DNA from: Dysgonomonadaceae bacterium zrk40 | GTDB taxonomy: Bacteria > Bacteroidota > Bacteroidia > Bacteroidales > Dysgonomonadaceae | Assembly: GCA_016916535.1 (NCBI GenBank) | Contig: CP070276.1 | Span: forward strand, 2,232,001 to 2,296,000 | Direction: 5' to 3' | Length of the DNA stretch: 64,000 nt | Part shown: one piece after another, positions 9,580 to 19,823 of the stretch | How the letters are laid out: every line of letters starts with the position of its first letter | How positions within the stretch are numbered: the stretch's first letter is position 1 | The notes under the pieces: model-generated | What the model saw: the letters and a program-made list of their open reading frames with translations, nothing else | Databases searched by the model: none | Told to the model about the DNA's origin: nothing | Translations under genes and position numbers: made by a program

Positions 9580-10593
9580 TTAAAGCCATCCCTCATTGCG
9601 ATACCAGGCGACTGTCATTTCTACCCCCTCTTTCAGTTTCCAGCGAGGGGTGAAATTGATATCCTCTTTCAGAGGGGTTATATCGCAACTCCAGTTGCGC
9701 TGTTTCATGATCAGGAACTTGTCACTGTTAAAAGCAGTAGTTCTTCCCAACAGAGCAGACAAACCTCCGTTCACACAGGCAGCTTGCTTTGTCAACCAGA
9801 GCGGTATCTTCAGACGGGTTACCCTTTTCTTTCCGAGTGCCTCCTTTACGATGGCATTAAATTGTGAGTCAGTATAGCTGTCACCATCGGCCAAAAAATA
9901 TTTTTTGTTTTGGATCCCTTTTGCCAGGAGATTGAAGATCACCCCTGCCAGATCCTTGCTGTGGATGAAGGTGAGCAGCTGTTTACGGAAACCCACACCC
10001 ACATCAAGGCCATTTTGTACCGCTTTCATAAGGATCAGGTAATCCTTGTCGCGTGGTCCGTAAACACCTGTTGGACGGATGATCAACCAAGGGATATTCT
10101 TCTGGTTGAACAGGAATTGTTCCGCCTTAAGCTTGCTTCTGCCATATGCCGTGTTGGGATTGGGTACACTTTCAACACTGAAAGGGGTGTACCCCTTTTC
10201 ATCTCCGGGTCCCATGACACTGAGTGAGCTGAGCAGTATGAAGGTGCCTGAAAGTGCATCTGCTGCTTGAAGTGCTTCTGCCAGGTTGCGGGTGTATTGG
10301 TAGTTCACCCTGTCAAACTCCTCATTCCGTCGTGCCTTGGTGAGACCGGCAACATGGATTACAGCATCGAAAGGACCAACATGTTCCACTTGTCCCCGCA
10401 GTTGTTGGGTAAGCATCCTTGAATCATCATATTGGAGGTCGATGAATTTGATTCGTTCATCCTGTAGGTATTGAAGGCTGCTTCCAGAGCGAATGCCCGC
10501 CCAGGTCTCATGTCCCAGCTCGAGAGCCTTGTCGACGATGGTGCTGCCGATAAAACCGCTGGCGCCGGTGATGAGTATTCTTTTTTTGTCCAT
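9580..10593 (-). CDS. NAD-dependent epimerase/dehydratase (extended SDR)
   Basis: 337-residue extended short-chain dehydrogenase with the N-terminal nucleotide-binding GASGFIG at ~8-14, the HVAGLTK block and the YGRSKLKAE active site (YxxxK). Such enzymes act on nucleotide sugars or on dihydroflavonol-like or steroid-like substrates; the substrate cannot be told here. It is transcribed away from rnr, so the 142-bp gap to 10735 must hold divergent promoters. A 115-bp gap separates its end from dapB. Confidence 0.88.
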   Translation of the reverse strand: MDKKRILITGASGFIGSTIVDKALELGHETWAGIRSGSSLQYLQDERIKFIDLQYDDSRMLTQQLRGQVEHVGPFDAVIHVAGLTKARRNEEFDRVNYQYTRNLAEALQAADALSGTFILLSSLSVMGPGDEKGYTPFSVESVPNPNTAYGRSKLKAEQFLFNQKNIPWLIIRPTGVYGPRDKDYLILMKAVQNGLDVGVGFRKQLLTFIHSKDLAGVIFNLLAKGIQNKKYFLADGDSYTDSQFNAIVKEALGKKRVTRLKIPLWLTKQAACVNGGLSALLGRTTAFNSDKFLIMKQRNWSCDITPLKEDINFTPRWKLKEGVEMTVAWYRNEGWL

Positions 10594-10735
10594 TGTGAAT
10601 CATTTCTCTTCTACAAAAATAAGGATATCTTCATGAAAACGCCCTATCTTAAGCATTCAGATTGTTTTTTTTATTACCTTGCGTTAACTAAAACCGGACT
10701 CATTTGTTTAAGTTATATTAATCAATAGAGATATT

Positions 10736-12880
10736 ATGAGCAGAAAAACAAACACCTCTTCCACTGAAAGTAAACCCAGGAAGAAAGAACTGATTACATC
10801 CGTCACACAATTCCTTACAGAAAACAACGATAAACAATACAACTACAAACAGATAGCAGCAGCCATCAACGTGCGAGGCGAAGAGGGCCGGCGGCAGTTG
10901 GTGAAGGTGCTCGACAAGCTACGCGATGAAGATATGCTGCTTGAGACCTCCCGTGGCAGGTACCGGATCAACAACCGTGGTTTGATGCTGGAGGGTCGAT
11001 TTGAGCGAAGAAGCAACGGTAAAAACTTTTTTGTGCCTGACGATGATGCAAACATCATCTACATTCCCGAACGTAACAGCAAGCATGCCATGAACGGAGA
11101 CCGTGTACGGGTTCAGTTGCTGGCCAAACGCAAACGTGCCGAAACAGAGGGAACGGTTGTGGAAATTCTTCAACACACTCAGAGTCGCTTTGTGGGGGTG
11201 TTGGAGGTACAGAAGCACTTCGCTTTCCTGGTAATGGACAACAAGTATCTTTCCAACGATATCTTTATCCCGAAGGAGGATCTCAATGGAGCCGGCAACG
11301 GTGATAAAGTGGTAGTTGAGATTGTTGAGTGGCCTGAGAAGGCAAACAACCCTGTGGGTAAGGTGATTGATGTCCTGGGCAAGCCGGGACAGAACGATAC
11401 TGAGATGCATGCCATCCTGGCACAGTACGATCTGCCCTACAAGTATCCGGCGGATGTGGAGAAATATGCCGCGACAATTTCCGACAAGATTAGCCAGGAA
11501 GAGATCGCCAAACGGGAGGATTTCCGTGATGTGTTCACCATCACCATCGACCCAAAGGATGCGAAGGACTTTGACGATGCACTCTCACTGCGACAGCTTT
11601 CTCCCAGGGAGTGGGAGGTGGGAGTTCATATCGCCGATGTGACACATTACGTGAAGCCGGGTGATTTGGTGGATCGTGAGGCAGTGAATAGGGCTACTTC
11701 GGTCTATCTGGTGGATCGCACCATCCCGATGTTGCCGGAACGACTCAGTAACGGGCTATGTTCGTTACGTCCACAGGAAGAAAAGCTCTGCTTCTCTGTT
11801 ATCTTCAACCTCAACGACAAGGCGGAAATCAAAAAGTCGCGCATTGTCCGCACGGTGATCAAGTCGGATAGCCGTCTCACCTATGAGGATGCACAGGCTG
11901 TGATAGAGACCGGTAAAGGTGATTTCTCCTCTGAGATATTGAAAATGAACGACCTGGCTATCCAGCTTCGCGAACGCCGCTTTGCTGATGGAGCAATTAA
12001 CTTCGAACGATATGAGGTGAAATTCAACCTCGATGAGAAAGGAAAACCGCTAGGTGTCTACTTCAAGGAGTCAAAAGAGGCCAACCACCTGATTGAAGAG
12101 TTTATGTTGCTGGCAAATAAAGCTGTGGCAGAAGCTATCGGGCGGGTACCTAAGGGCAAAAAAGCCCAAACGTTTGTCTATCGCATCCACGACATTCCCG
12201 ATCCGGAGAAGTTGGATACCCTCAATAACTTCATCCTCCGTTTCGGGCATAAGATCAAACCAGAAGGCAGCAAGACCGAGGTGGCGAAAAGCATAAACGC
12301 TCTTCTAGACAAAGTTCAGGGACGTCCCGAAGAGAACCTGGTCGAGACAATTGCCATCCGTACAATGTCGAAGGCGATCTACTCAACCAAGAATGTGGGG
12401 CATTACGGGCTGGCTTTTGACTACTATACCCACTTCACATCACCCATCCGCCGCTATCCCGACATGATGGTACACCGTTTACTGGAGCATTACCTGGCTG
12501 GTGGCAAGAGTGTGAATCAGGGAGAACTTGAGGAGGAGTGCAAGCACTGTTCACAGATGGAGCAGGTGGCTTCCAACGCGGAACGAGATTCAATTAAGTA
12601 CAAGCAGGTGGAGTTTATGTCGGACAAGATCGGCAAGGTGTATGACGGAGTGATATCCGGTATCACCGAATGGGGACTCTACGTTGAGATAAATGAGAAC
12701 AAGTGTGAGGGGATGATTCCCATCCGAGAGCTGGATGATGATTTTTATGAGCTGGATGAGAAGAACTACCGACTGGTGGGACGTCGTTCCAAGCGTGAAT
12801 ATCGTCTCGGGCAACCGGTCTCAATACAGGTGGCACGTGCCAACCTCGATCGCAAGCAGCTAGATTTCACTTTTGCATAG
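10736..12880 (+). CDS. rnr: Ribonuclease R
   Basis: Processive 3'-5' exoribonuclease that degrades structured RNA. The 714 residues contain an N-terminal winged-helix region, cold-shock OB domains, the RNB catalytic domain with DPKDAKDFDDALS (metal-binding aspartates) and the TSPIRRYPDMMVHR signature, and a C-terminal S1 domain (GVISGITEWGLYVEI). The lysine-rich C-terminal tail of enteric RNase R is missing. The last 14 bases overlap the 3' end of the convergent glycosyltransferase gene, so there is no space for a separate terminator. Confidence 0.97.
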   Translation: MSRKTNTSSTESKPRKKELITSVTQFLTENNDKQYNYKQIAAAINVRGEEGRRQLVKVLDKLRDEDMLLETSRGRYRINNRGLMLEGRFERRSNGKNFFVPDDDANIIYIPERNSKHAMNGDRVRVQLLAKRKRAETEGTVVEILQHTQSRFVGVLEVQKHFAFLVMDNKYLSNDIFIPKEDLNGAGNGDKVVVEIVEWPEKANNPVGKVIDVLGKPGQNDTEMHAILAQYDLPYKYPADVEKYAATISDKISQEEIAKREDFRDVFTITIDPKDAKDFDDALSLRQLSPREWEVGVHIADVTHYVKPGDLVDREAVNRATSVYLVDRTIPMLPERLSNGLCSLRPQEEKLCFSVIFNLNDKAEIKKSRIVRTVIKSDSRLTYEDAQAVIETGKGDFSSEILKMNDLAIQLRERRFADGAINFERYEVKFNLDEKGKPLGVYFKESKEANHLIEEFMLLANKAVAEAIGRVPKGKKAQTFVYRIHDIPDPEKLDTLNNFILRFGHKIKPEGSKTEVAKSINALLDKVQGRPEENLVETIAIRTMSKAIYSTKNVGHYGLAFDYYTHFTSPIRRYPDMMVHRLLEHYLAGGKSVNQGELEEECKHCSQMEQVASNAERDSIKYKQVEFMSDKIGKVYDGVISGITEWGLYVEINENKCEGMIPIRELDDDFYELDEKNYRLVGRRSKREYRLGQPVSIQVARANLDRKQLDFTFA

Positions 12881-13772
12881 GATATCCTTCTCTTCGGGTG
12901 TAACTGGCAGCCCGCAACTTACTCACCAGACGCAGTGCTATGGAGTTGTAGGCTGCTGCATCCCTGCCTTTACCTGCAATAAGAGCCTTGCCGGCCTTTT
13001 TCAGGGCGGCAAGCACGCTGTATGCAAACGCGTTGATAAAGTTGTAATAGGGATTGGAAGCCTCCGTGAGAAAGTAGACATATTCTGAGTAGAAGAATTG
13101 AGTTCTACTCAGTCCTCTGTTCTCCCGCTCATGATACCCTACAGCATTTTTCACCAATCCTAACCGGTAACCCTTTTTTTGCATCCGCAGTACGAAATTA
13201 CGGTCCTCACCGTAATGTGCAAAGAGCGGGGCGAAGCCACCTACCTCACGGATGATCCGGGCAGGTACTAGCCAAAGTGCTGCATTGATAAATTTATATT
13301 CGGTAACTGCAGACGGCAACCGTTCGGCATCCCTCCTGTCACGAATGCCCGTATATTCTGCAAAACCAAAGTCAGTAGCATCACCTCTGCTGTTGAGGTG
13401 GAGTGGTGATAGTATCCCGTAAGCTTTCTCTCTTTCTGCAGCAGCCACCAGCTGGGTTAGTGTGTCAGGTTCGATGCGTGCATCCTGGTTCATTAAAAAT
13501 AGATAGTCAAACCCTTTCTCCAGTGCATATCGAAAACCGATGTTGTTGGCCTTGCCGAATCCCAGGTTCTCTCCGCTATTGATCAGTACTACCTCGGGAA
13601 AACGTGAGCGTATGATTTCACAAGTGTGGTCATCTGAGCCGTTGTCCACCACAACTGTCGTGACCCGCAGGGTTGAGGCCCGCAGGGAGTGCAGGCAGCG
13701 ATCGATCCATGGTTCGAAATTGTAGGAGACGATCAGGGCGCAGAGAGATGGGTTGGGGGTGTCACTCATCAT
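12867..13772 (-). CDS. Glycosyltransferase family 2
   Basis: 301 residues with a GT-A fold: CALIVSYNFEPWIDRCL at the start, the VVDNGSDD nucleotide-sugar motif, ENLGFGKANNIG, and the DxD-like metal motif in MNQDARIEPD. It resembles rhamnosyltransferase-type GT2 enzymes. It is the last gene of a flippase-FkbM-GT2 set: its start overlaps the FkbM gene by 11 bases, which points to one operon for a surface polysaccharide. Its 3' end overlaps rnr. Confidence 0.92.
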   Translation of the reverse strand: MMSDTPNPSLCALIVSYNFEPWIDRCLHSLRASTLRVTTVVVDNGSDDHTCEIIRSRFPEVVLINSGENLGFGKANNIGFRYALEKGFDYLFLMNQDARIEPDTLTQLVAAAEREKAYGILSPLHLNSRGDATDFGFAEYTGIRDRRDAERLPSAVTEYKFINAALWLVPARIIREVGGFAPLFAHYGEDRNFVLRMQKKGYRLGLVKNAVGYHERENRGLSRTQFFYSEYVYFLTEASNPYYNFINAFAYSVLAALKKAGKALIAGKGRDAAAYNSIALRLVSKLRAASYTRREGYPMQK

Positions 13773-14658
13773 GTGAAGTCGCTTTAATCATACATTTACG
13801 AAAAAAGGGTGGTGCGAAATTGTTCAGATCATTCAGGAAGACCATCACGCCGGGAGTGGGATAATGGTGAAACCCCAAATTGTTGAAAAAACGGGTAAAC
13901 TGTATAAAATCATCTTGATGATGGTAGGTACAGAGTGCGATCCGAAGTGGATGATTGTTGATGAGACGGCTCATCCCTTTTAGTACAGAAGCTTCGGCAC
14001 CCTCCACATCAATCTTACAAAAGTGGGGTCTTACTCCTTTCTCTTCAAAAAAGTGGTCGAGGGAAATCTGATGGTCGCTGTTGCTCTCGCCCACAAATCG
14101 GGGTACAATGGTCACTTTTTCCTGCCATGGAGCAAAAGTAGCCTCAAGTGCTTCAAGCCACCCGTTGTCCTGTTCAAAAAGAAAGATTCGTTGTTGACTC
14201 TCTACGTTCAGCAGTGAGAAGTAACCCTCGGCACACCCCACGTCAGCCAGCAACTCTCCGGTACGGGGATAAAAAGATTCATCAGTGTAGCAATGCGGTG
14301 ATTCCCAATCTTGTTCAATGAGCAACATGTTATATAGCAGTTGAACGGTGCGTTTGTTGTGTGAGCGTTTGAAGTAGAGTCGTTTATTTCCAGTAAGCAC
14401 ATATGGAAGACCGTTTTTGGAATCATGCAATACATTGATATCCCGGTATCGATATTTCTCCTGAAAGTGGCCGTAGAAGGTGGAGAGGCGATGGTGCAGA
14501 AGGTATACGACTGCGTTTTCAATCTCTGGATCCGTGGGTGGATTTTTTCGGTAGTGGGTAAGCACCTTTTTACGTGCCCATTTGTACTGTTGAGAGGTCT
14601 GAAAGGCTTTCAGTCTGGAGATGACTTTGTAGCGCAGCGTATTGGTTGCATTTTTCAT
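13762..14658 (-). CDS. FkbM-family methyltransferase
   Basis: 298 residues. The SAM-binding block begins near LADVGCAEGYFSLL, and the FkbM signature KIDVEGAEASVLKGM lies in the second half. FkbM proteins O-methylate sugars or polyketides; position between a flippase and a GT2 points to methylation of a surface glycan (inference). It starts 6 bases after the flippase stop and overlaps the GT2 start. Confidence 0.9.
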   Translation of the reverse strand: MKNATNTLRYKVISRLKAFQTSQQYKWARKKVLTHYRKNPPTDPEIENAVVYLLHHRLSTFYGHFQEKYRYRDINVLHDSKNGLPYVLTGNKRLYFKRSHNKRTVQLLYNMLLIEQDWESPHCYTDESFYPRTGELLADVGCAEGYFSLLNVESQQRIFLFEQDNGWLEALEATFAPWQEKVTIVPRFVGESNSDHQISLDHFFEEKGVRPHFCKIDVEGAEASVLKGMSRLINNHPLRIALCTYHHQDDFIQFTRFFNNLGFHHYPTPGVMVFLNDLNNFAPPFFRKCMIKATSHDE

Positions 14659-14664
14659 AAAAGC

Positions 14665-16110
14665 TCATTTTTGAGTGATGATCCACTCCTTGATCTCCTT
14701 GATCATCTCGAGCCTGAAGAGACGACAAAATAGTAGGTAGAGGATAGCTACAATACCGCTGCCGGTAAAGATAAAGAGCAGGTTGTGCTCGATATTGCGG
14801 GTTAAGAACCAGGCTACACCAGTACTAATCAGCGCCAGCAGCATGTAGGGGAGCACATCGCCGGCAAAAGCTGATAAAGAGTATCCGATCAGTCTCTGGG
14901 AGAGGATGAGAGTGATGATCAGTGTGACATAGGTATAGATTACCCAGCTGGCTGCAAGCCCCATAATTCCGTAGTGAAAGAGCATTGCGATGAGGAATAC
15001 CAATATCAGTCGCCTGATGATTTCTACCCCGAGAAAATAGTTGGCTTTTTCCCTGGCGATGAATAGCTCATTCAGGACAAAAGCAAAGGGGGAGATGATA
15101 CCCGCAAGAGTGAGTATCCGGAAGTAGGGTACAGCCGGCAACCATTTCTCCTGGAAGAGAAAGAGGAAAGTAGGCTCGGCAATCAGGATCATCAGGAATC
15201 CAATGGGGAAAGACAAGAAAGCAAGTGATTTCATCATTTTGCTCACCACACGATGCAATCTTTCAGTCTGGTCGTTAATTTCAGGGAGGATTAGCATTGA
15301 GACGGAACGGAAGGTGTTGGAGAGGACGCCAAAAGGTATCTCCTGATATTTCTGAGCCTGGTTGTAATAGCCCACTTGATGCATCGCGTTTGGATAGAAG
15401 AAGGCAATGATGGAGGGATATATATTGTTAAAGATGGCGTTGATAAGTGATGTGGTGGCTAGCTTATAGCTCAGCCCGGTAAAGGATCGAAGCAATTTCA
15501 TGCTGAACTGCCTCAGTGGTGACCACCGCGAGTAAATCCAGAGAAACATCGTGCGGAAGAGGGCAAAAAGAAGGTTCTGAGCTACCAGTGACCAGACACC
15601 GTAACCTTTCAATGCCATCACCATGGCAGCAATCACGGCGATGAGTTGTGCCATCAGGTTTACACGTGTGATTCCCCTGAAGTCAGCTTTCTTGGTGAGG
15701 AGTGTCATTTGGATCATACCCGCGGCATTGAAGATGAGTGATAGGAAGAGAATGCGGGAGACAGACATGATGCGGGGATCGTGGAAGAGTTGTGCGATGC
15801 GGGGAGCTGCTGCGAAAAGCAACAAATAAAGCAACACGCTGAACAGCAGATTGAAATAGAACACGGTACTATACTCTTCAGCAGTGATATGCTTTCGGTT
15901 GAGAAGAGCACGACTGAATCCGCTGTCAACCAGTAATGCTGAGAAAGCAATAAAGATAGTGAGTGCTCCGATCAATCCATATTCAGAGGGTGAAAGGATG
16001 CGCATCAGCACGATACTGCTACCCAAAAAGATGAGCTGCTGCCCAAATTTATCCAGAAAACTCCAGAAGAGTGATACTGTGGTCTTATGTTTGAGTGTTG
16101 GTTCCGTCAT
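14665..16110 (-). CDS. Lipopolysaccharide/oligosaccharide flippase (Wzx-like, MOP superfamily)
   Basis: 481-residue integral membrane protein with 12 or more hydrophobic segments and the polysaccharide-exporter start (FWSFLDKFGQQLIFLGSSIVL, SPSEYGLIGAL). Predicted to flip lipid-linked oligosaccharide across the inner membrane. It leads the minus-strand glycan operon followed by the FkbM and GT2 genes. The 158-bp gap to the divergent queG contains the promoters for both directions. Confidence 0.92.
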   Translation of the reverse strand: MTEPTLKHKTTVSLFWSFLDKFGQQLIFLGSSIVLMRILSPSEYGLIGALTIFIAFSALLVDSGFSRALLNRKHITAEEYSTVFYFNLLFSVLLYLLLFAAAPRIAQLFHDPRIMSVSRILFLSLIFNAAGMIQMTLLTKKADFRGITRVNLMAQLIAVIAAMVMALKGYGVWSLVAQNLLFALFRTMFLWIYSRWSPLRQFSMKLLRSFTGLSYKLATTSLINAIFNNIYPSIIAFFYPNAMHQVGYYNQAQKYQEIPFGVLSNTFRSVSMLILPEINDQTERLHRVVSKMMKSLAFLSFPIGFLMILIAEPTFLFLFQEKWLPAVPYFRILTLAGIISPFAFVLNELFIAREKANYFLGVEIIRRLILVFLIAMLFHYGIMGLAASWVIYTYVTLIITLILSQRLIGYSLSAFAGDVLPYMLLALISTGVAWFLTRNIEHNLLFIFTGSGIVAILYLLFCRLFRLEMIKEIKEWIITQK

Positions 16111-16268
16111 CAGAGGGTGAAAATAGCTGTTTGCTCCGCAAAAATACGCAACTTAATTCACAAATGTGGAATATTCATAACCTTGTTGCTGTTGTATTCT
16201 GGAATATGCCTCTTGAAATCACCAATTTCTTTAAGGTTATTTTTGTTTTTTGATGTACATTTGCGAGG

Positions 16269-17189
16269 ATGACTTTTTCACAAGAGATAAAGCAGCAAGC
16301 GCTGCAGCTTGGCTTCGATGTGTCCGGTATCTGCCGCGCCACAGACAGTGGTGAGGAGGATCGTTATATGCAGTGGCTGCATGATCACTGGCAGGGAGAT
16401 ATGGGTTACATGGAGCGTAACATCGACAAACGACTCGATCCCCGTCTGCTGGTGGAGGGTGCGCGTTCCATCATCTCTGTTGCACTGAATTACTATCCAC
16501 CGGTAAAGCTTCCGGGAAAGGTACCTCAATTCGCCTATTATGCCTATGGTAAGGATTACCACGAGGTGGTTAGAGGGAAGCTTAGGCGTCTTTTCGAGTG
16601 GATCCGGGAGCGTCATCCGGAAGTTACGGGGAGGTGTTTTTCCGACTCGGCACCCGTCCTGGAGCGCTTCTGGGCTGCACGTGCAGGATTGGGGTTCATT
16701 GGCAAGAACACACTGCTGATCATTCCAGGCAAAGGTTCTTACTTTTTTCTTGGAGAATTAATCATCGATATGGAACTCGATTACGATGAACCTGTCACCG
16801 AGAACTGCGGCGACTGTACCCGCTGTCTCCGTTCCTGTCCCACTGCCGCCATAGAGCAACCCTACCGACTGAATGCTGCCAAATGCATCTCCTATCAAAC
16901 CATTGAAAACAAGGGGGAGATTGACCCCGGTATCCTGCCTAATCTGCGAAACAACATCTACGGTTGTGACATCTGCCAGAAGGTATGTCCCTGGAATCGA
17001 GAGGCCACCTCGCACAGCACACCTGAGTTCATGCCATCCGATGATTTTCTGACACTTGATTTGGAGCAAATCATGGAGATGGATGAGGATCGCTGGCGCC
17101 ACATCTTTCGTCATTCGGCGGTGAAAAGAGCCAAATTTAGCGGATTGAAACGCAACGCAATTGCCATTTCCAAAAGTCGTGGGAAATAG
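16269..17189 (+). CDS. queG: Epoxyqueuosine reductase
   Basis: Cobalamin-dependent iron-sulfur enzyme for the last step of queuosine tRNA modification. The 306 residues contain the N-terminal cobalamin-binding part ([10 protein letters not shown] region) and two 4Fe-4S motifs, [12 protein letters not shown] and [10 protein letters not shown]. It is shorter than E. coli QueG because the C-terminal HEAT-like extension is absent. TACATTTG at 16256-16263 fits a Bacteroidota -7 box and would give a very short leader; I see no well-spaced -33 element. ruvB follows after 26 bases. Confidence 0.95.
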   Translation: MTFSQEIKQQALQLGFDVSGICRATDSGEEDRYMQWLHDHWQGDMGYMERNIDKRLDPRLLVEGARSIISVALNYYPPVKLPGKVPQFAYYAYGKDYHEVVRGKLRRLFEWIRERHPEVTGRCFSDSAPVLERFWAARAGLGFIGKNTLLIIPGKGSYFFLGELIIDMELDYDEPVTENCGDCTRCLRSCPTAAIEQPYRLNAAKCISYQTIENKGEIDPGILPNLRNNIYGCDICQKVCPWNREATSHSTPEFMPSDDFLTLDLEQIMEMDEDRWRHIFRHSAVKRAKFSGLKRNAIAISKSRGK

Positions 17190-17215
17190 CTACATTTGCA
17201 TTTTGCAGCACAATT

Positions 17216-18247
17216 ATGACAACAGATGAATCATTTGACATCCGGGCGAAAAGTACGTTGCCGGAGAGTGAGCGAGAGGTGGAAAATACACTGCGTCCGC
17301 TTACTTTCAGTGGCTTCAATGGTCAGGAGAAGATCGTAGAAAACCTGAAGATCTTCGTCAGCGCCGCCCGCATGCGGGGTGAATCACTCGACCACGTGCT
17401 GTTGCATGGTCCTCCGGGACTGGGTAAGACCACCCTTTCGAGCATCATCGCCAATGAACTGGGCGTCGGTTTCAGGGTTTCCTCAGGACCGGTGCTCGAC
17501 AAGCCGGGAGATCTGGCAGGTATTCTCACTTCGCTGGAGCCCAACGATGTGCTTTTTATTGATGAGATACATCGTCTTTCACCAGTCGTGGAGGAGTATC
17601 TCTACAGTGCGATGGAAGACTATCGCATCGACATCGTAATCGACAAAGGACCCAGCGCCCGCTCCATACAGATAGACCTCAATCCTTTCACGCTGGTGGG
17701 TGCCACCACACGCAGTGGCCTGCTCACCAGTCCCCTGCGTGCCCGCTTCGGCATCAACATGCATCTTGAATATTACGATATCGATACACTTACTGGAATT
17801 GTGTTGCGATCTGCGGATATCCTGCAGATAGCGTGCGACCGGAATGCTGCATTGGAGATTGCCTCCCGCAGCCGCGGTACACCGCGAGTGGCCAACGCCC
17901 TTCTGCGCAGGGTGCGTGACTTTGCACAGGTGAAGGGTAACGGCCGCATCGATCGAGCCATCTCAACCTATGCGCTCGAAGCACTTTACATTGACAAGCA
18001 TGGGTTGGATGAAATCGACAACAAGATACTGCTTACGATCATTGACAAATTCAATGGTGGACCAGTGGGAATATCTACCATCGCCACCGCCGTGGGGGAT
18101 GATGCCGGTACCATTGAAGAAGTATATGAACCATTTTTAATCAAGGAGGGATTCATCAAGCGCACCCCACGTGGTCGTGAGGTGACTGAATTGGCTTATA
18201 TTCATTTGGGCAGAGTGAAGAGGGGGGAGCAGGGAGAGTTGTTCTAA
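17216..18247 (+). CDS. ruvB: Holliday junction branch-migration ATPase RuvB
   Basis: AAA+ motor that drives branch migration with RuvA. The 343 residues show Walker [11 protein letters not shown], Walker B DEIHR, the sensor-1 region [19 protein letters not shown], and the C-terminal winged-helix domain ([10 protein letters not shown]). Length is normal. TACATTTG at 17191-17198 resembles a -7 promoter element, so the gene may have its own start in addition to read-through from queG. A 6-bp-stem hairpin without a T-tract (GAAAGC/GCTTTC, 18256-18272) lies between this stop and the convergent DUF4270 gene. Confidence 0.97.
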   Translation: MTTDESFDIRAKSTLPESEREVENTLRPLTFSGFNGQEKIVENLKIFVSAARMRGESLDHVLLHGPPGLGKTTLSSIIANELGVGFRVSSGPVLDKPGDLAGILTSLEPNDVLFIDEIHRLSPVVEEYLYSAMEDYRIDIVIDKGPSARSIQIDLNPFTLVGATTRSGLLTSPLRARFGINMHLEYYDIDTLTGIVLRSADILQIACDRNAALEIASRSRGTPRVANALLRRVRDFAQVKGNGRIDRAISTYALEALYIDKHGLDEIDNKILLTIIDKFNGGPVGISTIATAVGDDAGTIEEVYEPFLIKEGFIKRTPRGREVTELAYIHLGRVKRGEQGELF

Positions 18248-18282
18248 TCTGTGGCGAAAGCAGCCAGCTTTCACAAATTATC

Positions 18283-19677
18283 TCAATAATTACTGAATAT
18301 CAATTCTATTTTCAGGTTGCCCTCTCTTTTGTCAAGTTTGGCTGCCGTGGGCCACATCTGGTTCTGTAGGTCTGTTAGCGTTTGGGTACCGGAAGAATAG
18401 TAACTCTGCTGTGAGGTGGTGATGGTTGCATCTACCGGAACCAGGTAATAGACCAAATCTTTTGGATTTTCTCCCATCGTCCGGTTGTAGTAGTTCATCA
18501 TTGCAGAGATGTTGTTAAAGTCGTAGCTGTAAGTGGTAGCATCGAACTTATCAGAGAGAAAACTGGTGACATTGTCCGGCAGTTTATTCTTTTCGAAGAA
18601 TCCTGCCAACGAATCCCGGTTGATCAACAGCAGGTAATCGGGTGGAGAGATTTTTACCAGCGGATCTTCCGTTGCCTCAGGCATTGCGCTGAAAGAGAAA
18701 TTGGCCAGGTTGAGAGCCCTGGATTCTAATTCCTGATTTATATCGCTGAAGGGAAAGGTGATCTCGGTCACTACCCCGGCAGGACTTTTCACGTAGGTGT
18801 GGCTGTCACTCTCTTCCAACAACTGTTGGTTATTGCTGCGAATGGTGTTGATCTGGGTCACATCAGGGGTGATGTAGAGTCTCATTGCATCGGTGCGGGT
18901 AGTATCCTGACCGGTCGAAGAGCCTTTTACATCGGTATAGTGATAATGAACGTAGAAGGTGGTGTAATTGACGTTTATAATGGTACTGTTTCCGAAACTG
19001 GTTGTAAAGTAGAGACCGGGAAAGAACTCTCTGAAACTGTTCAAATCGCTCATCTTTCCATGACCCGGTTTTTTGTATTCATTGAGAAACCGTTCACCAA
19101 TTGTCAGGGGGAGATTCACACTGATGTCGTACACATTGTAAGACTCGGTGTTCCCGTATCCAGAATTGTAATACTCTGTGTGATAATTGTTGTTCTTTCC
19201 TGTAAACACTGTCTTCCCCAGCGGTGCTGACATTTCAGCATACTCTTCCGGATTGATGTGTGTATAGTTGTTGACCCCTTTGAGTGATCGGTTGAGCTCA
19301 TATGCCGACAATTCCATTGGTGCCAGAGAATCACCCATCATGTTGGTGTATGATACAACAACCCTCACAGAATCAATGTGAGCGCCCGGTTTGAATTCTG
19401 ATCCTTCAGGCAGGTAAAATTCACCCATAAACTCTGATTTGACAGATCCGAAAACCGGATCCAGGTATTCTCCCAGCACTGGATATTTGGTCCTGCCAAA
19501 AATTGAATCGAGTTGAATGGTACGGGCTTTAAGATGCATAGTGTCGATACCCACTGTGAGTGAGTCCATTCCCGGTTGGATGGAGAACCCCACCTGATCG
19601 AGTGTGTCGTCACAGGAGAGTGCCATAAAAGAGAGTAAGGCCACAATCAGCACCTTGTATAAAGAGTTGGGTTTCAT
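18283..19677 (-). CDS. DUF4270 lipoprotein
   Basis: About 464 residues from the ATG at 19677, chosen because it places a lipoprotein signal peptide and lipobox (MALSC, Cys ~22) at the N-terminus; the frame is open 23 codons further upstream. The rest reads as a DUF4270 protein, found in Bacteroidota, predicted to be exported and lipid-anchored, function unknown. The order DUF4270 - GT5-domain gene - panC - panD is, from memory, frequent in Bacteroidales. It is convergent with ruvB. Confidence 0.87.
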   Translation of the reverse strand: MKPNSLYKVLIVALLSFMALSCDDTLDQVGFSIQPGMDSLTVGIDTMHLKARTIQLDSIFGRTKYPVLGEYLDPVFGSVKSEFMGEFYLPEGSEFKPGAHIDSVRVVVSYTNMMGDSLAPMELSAYELNRSLKGVNNYTHINPEEYAEMSAPLGKTVFTGKNNNYHTEYYNSGYGNTESYNVYDISVNLPLTIGERFLNEYKKPGHGKMSDLNSFREFFPGLYFTTSFGNSTIINVNYTTFYVHYHYTDVKGSSTGQDTTRTDAMRLYITPDVTQINTIRSNNQQLLEESDSHTYVKSPAGVVTEITFPFSDINQELESRALNLANFSFSAMPEATEDPLVKISPPDYLLLINRDSLAGFFEKNKLPDNVTSFLSDKFDATTYSYDFNNISAMMNYYNRTMGENPKDLVYYLVPVDATITTSQQSYYSSGTQTLTDLQNQMWPTAAKLDKREGNLKIELIFSNY

Positions 19678-19823
19678 TGGCTCCAAAATATTTTTTTTCA
19701 ACGGCGCAAATATCAGAAAAAAAAGGTTCAGATGAAAGCTGTTCAAATGCTTTCTCTCATTTTTTAATGATAATTGTCTTACGTCGATTTAAAAAAAGAA
19801 ATTCATTAAGGTTTTTAAGAGAA

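Noticed and set aside
18256..18272. Hairpin GAAAGC/GCTTTC between ruvB and the DUF4270 gene as a terminator
   Set aside because: Six-base stem and no T-tract on either side; too weak to list as a terminator.
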